Shown: in pieces, positions 62,881 through 64,000 of the stretch
Numbering within the stretch: the first letter of the stretch is position 1
Layout: the number at the start of each line of letters is the position of its first letter
NCBI GenBank assembly: GCA_963795935.1
Contig: CAWCJO010000020.1
Location: forward strand, 1 to 64,000
DNA: 64,000 nt
Source: JAICMB01 sp963795935
GTDB taxonomy: Bacteria; Acidobacteriota; Terriglobia; Bryobacterales; Bryobacteraceae
Direction: 5' to 3'
Notes under the pieces: model-generated
Told to the model about the DNA's origin: nothing
Databases searched by the model: none
The model's input: only the letters and a program-made list of their open reading frames with translations
Program-made: the position numbers and the translations under genes

Positions 62881-63235
62881 ATTGACCTTTGCTCCGCGAC
62901 TTTGCGGCCTCATAAAGGTTTTCGACCCTCACCATCGCGTGCCGCAACGATGGATCGCCCAGAATGGATTGCGCCCACGGGTGCGCCGGGTCCTCGTCGA
63001 AGTCGCGTCCAAACACGATCATCACGTCGATGTACTTGCAAACATCGCGCTGTGCCTCAATGCCGTACCTCGCCGCCCGCGTAATCCCGTAGCGGATCAG
63101 TTCCCGGACCATTGCCGGCCCCATCTCGCGGCAGCGCGCCGGAAAGCACCTGCCCAGATGCGCCGTCATGGCGTCCTCAAACGACTTCGCCGCCCCGTCA
63201 CGGAAAATATCGATCTGCTCCTGCCGTACGCGCAC
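62873..63235 (-). CDS. small helical protein, first gene of the operon
   Basis: 120 residues. Mainly helices: QEQIDIFRDGAAKSFEDAMT, AHLGRCFPARCREMGPAMVR, ELIRYGITRAARYGIEAQRD, VCKYIDVMIVFGRDFDEDPA. Similar proteins, with a conserved R-E-L-I-R-Y-G-I-type core and FGRDFDEDP end, occur in VgrG-linked clusters and are of unknown function. The start is GTG 63235; the ribosome binding site is poor. Its stop overlaps the following ATG. The operon runs leftward: this gene, the sandwich protein, the LysM/HExxH protein and the helical repeat protein. Confidence 0.65.
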   Translation of the reverse strand: MRVRQEQIDIFRDGAAKSFEDAMTAHLGRCFPARCREMGPAMVRELIRYGITRAARYGIEAQRDVCKYIDVMIVFGRDFDEDPAHPWAQSILGDPSLRHAMVRVENLYEAAKSRSKGQYA

Positions 63236-63365
63236 CTTTTAAATGTGCCGCAATCCCGCCCACCGTTTCTCGTCCGGCCCCGGGCGGCGCGCCCCAGGCG
63301 TATCGTAGCAACCTCACGATGTTCGGACCGCCGGGCGTGGTGAAATAGCTCCATGGGACGAAGCT

Positions 63366-64000
63366 ATGGCGGACGATAAACCAATTCCTCAGACAACCCG
63401 CATCTTCAGCGCCGCGGATCGAGAGCGCATCGATCGGCGCAACTTTCTAGGCGCTGGCTCGGCCGCTCTGGCGGCCACCATGCTTACAGCAAGTCCAGCG
63501 GACGCGCAGAATATCCAAAAAGTCGAACAGGCGGAGCGGGGCAAGAGCGGAACCGATCCCGGACCCGAGAACAAGCGCCTCCAACAAGCGAACCCCAATA
63601 CTTTTCTGCCCCCGCCCACCGACCATGGCGAGGTCCAAACTTTCTGGAGCTCCTTCTCGGCCGCCCACCGCAGAATTCAGCCCGGCGGCTGGTCGCGGCA
63701 GGTGACAGTCGAGGACTTTCCCATATCGAAAGACATCGCCGGAGTAAACATGCGTCTTACCGCCGGCGGCATCCGCGAACTGCATTGGCACAATGCAGCC
63801 GAATGGGCTCTGGTGCTCGACGGAACAGCCCGCATTACCGCCATCGACAACGACGGGAGAAGCTTCGTCCGGGATGTCGGCGTCAACGACCTCTGGTTCT
63901 TTCCCACCGGCACTCCTCATTCCATCCAGGGGTTGGCGCCCGACGGCTGTGAATTCCTGTTGGTATTTGACGACGGAAAATTCTCCGAGGCCAATACCAC
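63366..64000 (+). CDS. exported oxalate decarboxylase-family bicupin, N-terminal part
   Basis: Open to the window edge; 211 codons are seen. ATG 63366 begins MADDKPIPQTTRIFSAADRE, then a twin-arginine leader RIDRRNFLGAGSAALAATML. The first cupin domain holds the Mn site: ELHWHNAAEWALVLDG (HxH ... E) and TGTPHSIQGLAPDG (last His). DHGEVQTFWSSFSAAHRRI and PGGWSRQVTVEDFPISKDI are typical of oxalate decarboxylases. The enzyme would convert oxalate to formate and CO2 with manganese and oxygen, outside the cytoplasm. The second cupin domain lies beyond the window, so activity cannot be judged. Confidence 0.85.
   Translation, partial: MADDKPIPQTTRIFSAADRERIDRRNFLGAGSAALAATMLTASPADAQNIQKVEQAERGKSGTDPGPENKRLQQANPNTFLPPPTDHGEVQTFWSSFSAAHRRIQPGGWSRQVTVEDFPISKDIAGVNMRLTAGGIRELHWHNAAEWALVLDGTARITAIDNDGRSFVRDVGVNDLWFFPTGTPHSIQGLAPDGCEFLLVFDDGKFSEANT

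Noticed and set aside
1..64000. CRISPR arrays, tRNA or rRNA genes, insertion sequences and phage genes
   Set aside because: No regularly spaced repeats, cloverleaf-type sequence, transposase, integrase or phage structural gene was seen on either strand by reading.

Overview
The window looks like a chromosomal segment of an Acidobacteriota bacterium of the Bryobacterales/Solibacterales type (Candidatus Solibacter or Bryobacter relatives). Support: high GC throughout; three proteins with the TIGR03437 C-terminal domain (first described from Solibacter); four giant Oar-like TonB-dependent receptors with N-terminal carboxypeptidase-regulatory domains; exported sugar isomerases and RidA proteins with twin-arginine or Sec leaders; a PEP-CTERM protein; and a BlaI/M56 pair. 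This placement is inference from gene content. No rRNA, tRNA, CRISPR array, prophage or insertion sequence was seen.

Layout. 1-5.6 kb: end of a TIGR03437 protein, a PHP-type metallohydrolase and an Oar-like receptor. 5.8-9.4 kb: a diheme cytochrome c translationally coupled to a PQQ-dependent dehydrogenase, then an exported TIM-barrel isomerase. 9.6-18 kb: an exported SelA-fold PLP enzyme, a CBM9-like protein, a heavily frameshifted receptor, and an operon of two exported RidA proteins plus an aldose 1-epimerase. 18.7-33.3 kb: an exopolysaccharide/surface glycan locus (two GT4 glycosyltransferases, Wzz-like protein, two O-antigen ligase/polymerase-type proteins, undecaprenyl-phosphate sugar transferase). 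Inside it sits an operon of HprK-related kinase, Oar-like receptor, nucleotidyltransferase and MFS transporter. 33.4-38.3 kb: a TIGR03118/TIGR03437 protein, a cytochrome c fused to a predicted outer-membrane barrel, and an NCS1 permease. 38.4-44.2 kb: a secreted unknown protein, a KdtA-LpxK fusion for lipid A/Kdo assembly, and the NAD salvage pair pncB-pncA. 44.4-56.4 kb: another Oar-like receptor, a Yip1-type membrane protein, a degenerate receiver protein, an aldo/keto reductase, an isomerase, threonine synthase, an Uma2 protein, and a blaI-M56 unit whose peptidase carries a TonB C-terminal domain. 56.5-64 kb: a Ser/Thr kinase with a repeat region, a PEP-CTERM protein, a four-gene minus-strand operon resembling accessory genes of contractile injection systems, and the start of an oxalate-decarboxylase-type cupin.

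The genes suit a soil heterotroph degrading and scavenging polymers: receptors for uptake, periplasmic oxidation and isomerisation of sugars, capsule/LPS building and envelope sensing. About ten genes are frameshifted but otherwise keep long stop-free coding segments. This points at least partly to indel errors in the assembly; the receptor at 12.1-15.6 kb, with roughly ten breaks, is either a true pseudogene or a poorly resolved stretch.

Start codons were moved from the longest possible start where a ribosome binding site, signal peptide or overlap with a neighbour decided it. No homology search was run; all family assignments are by recognition of motifs and overall sequence character.
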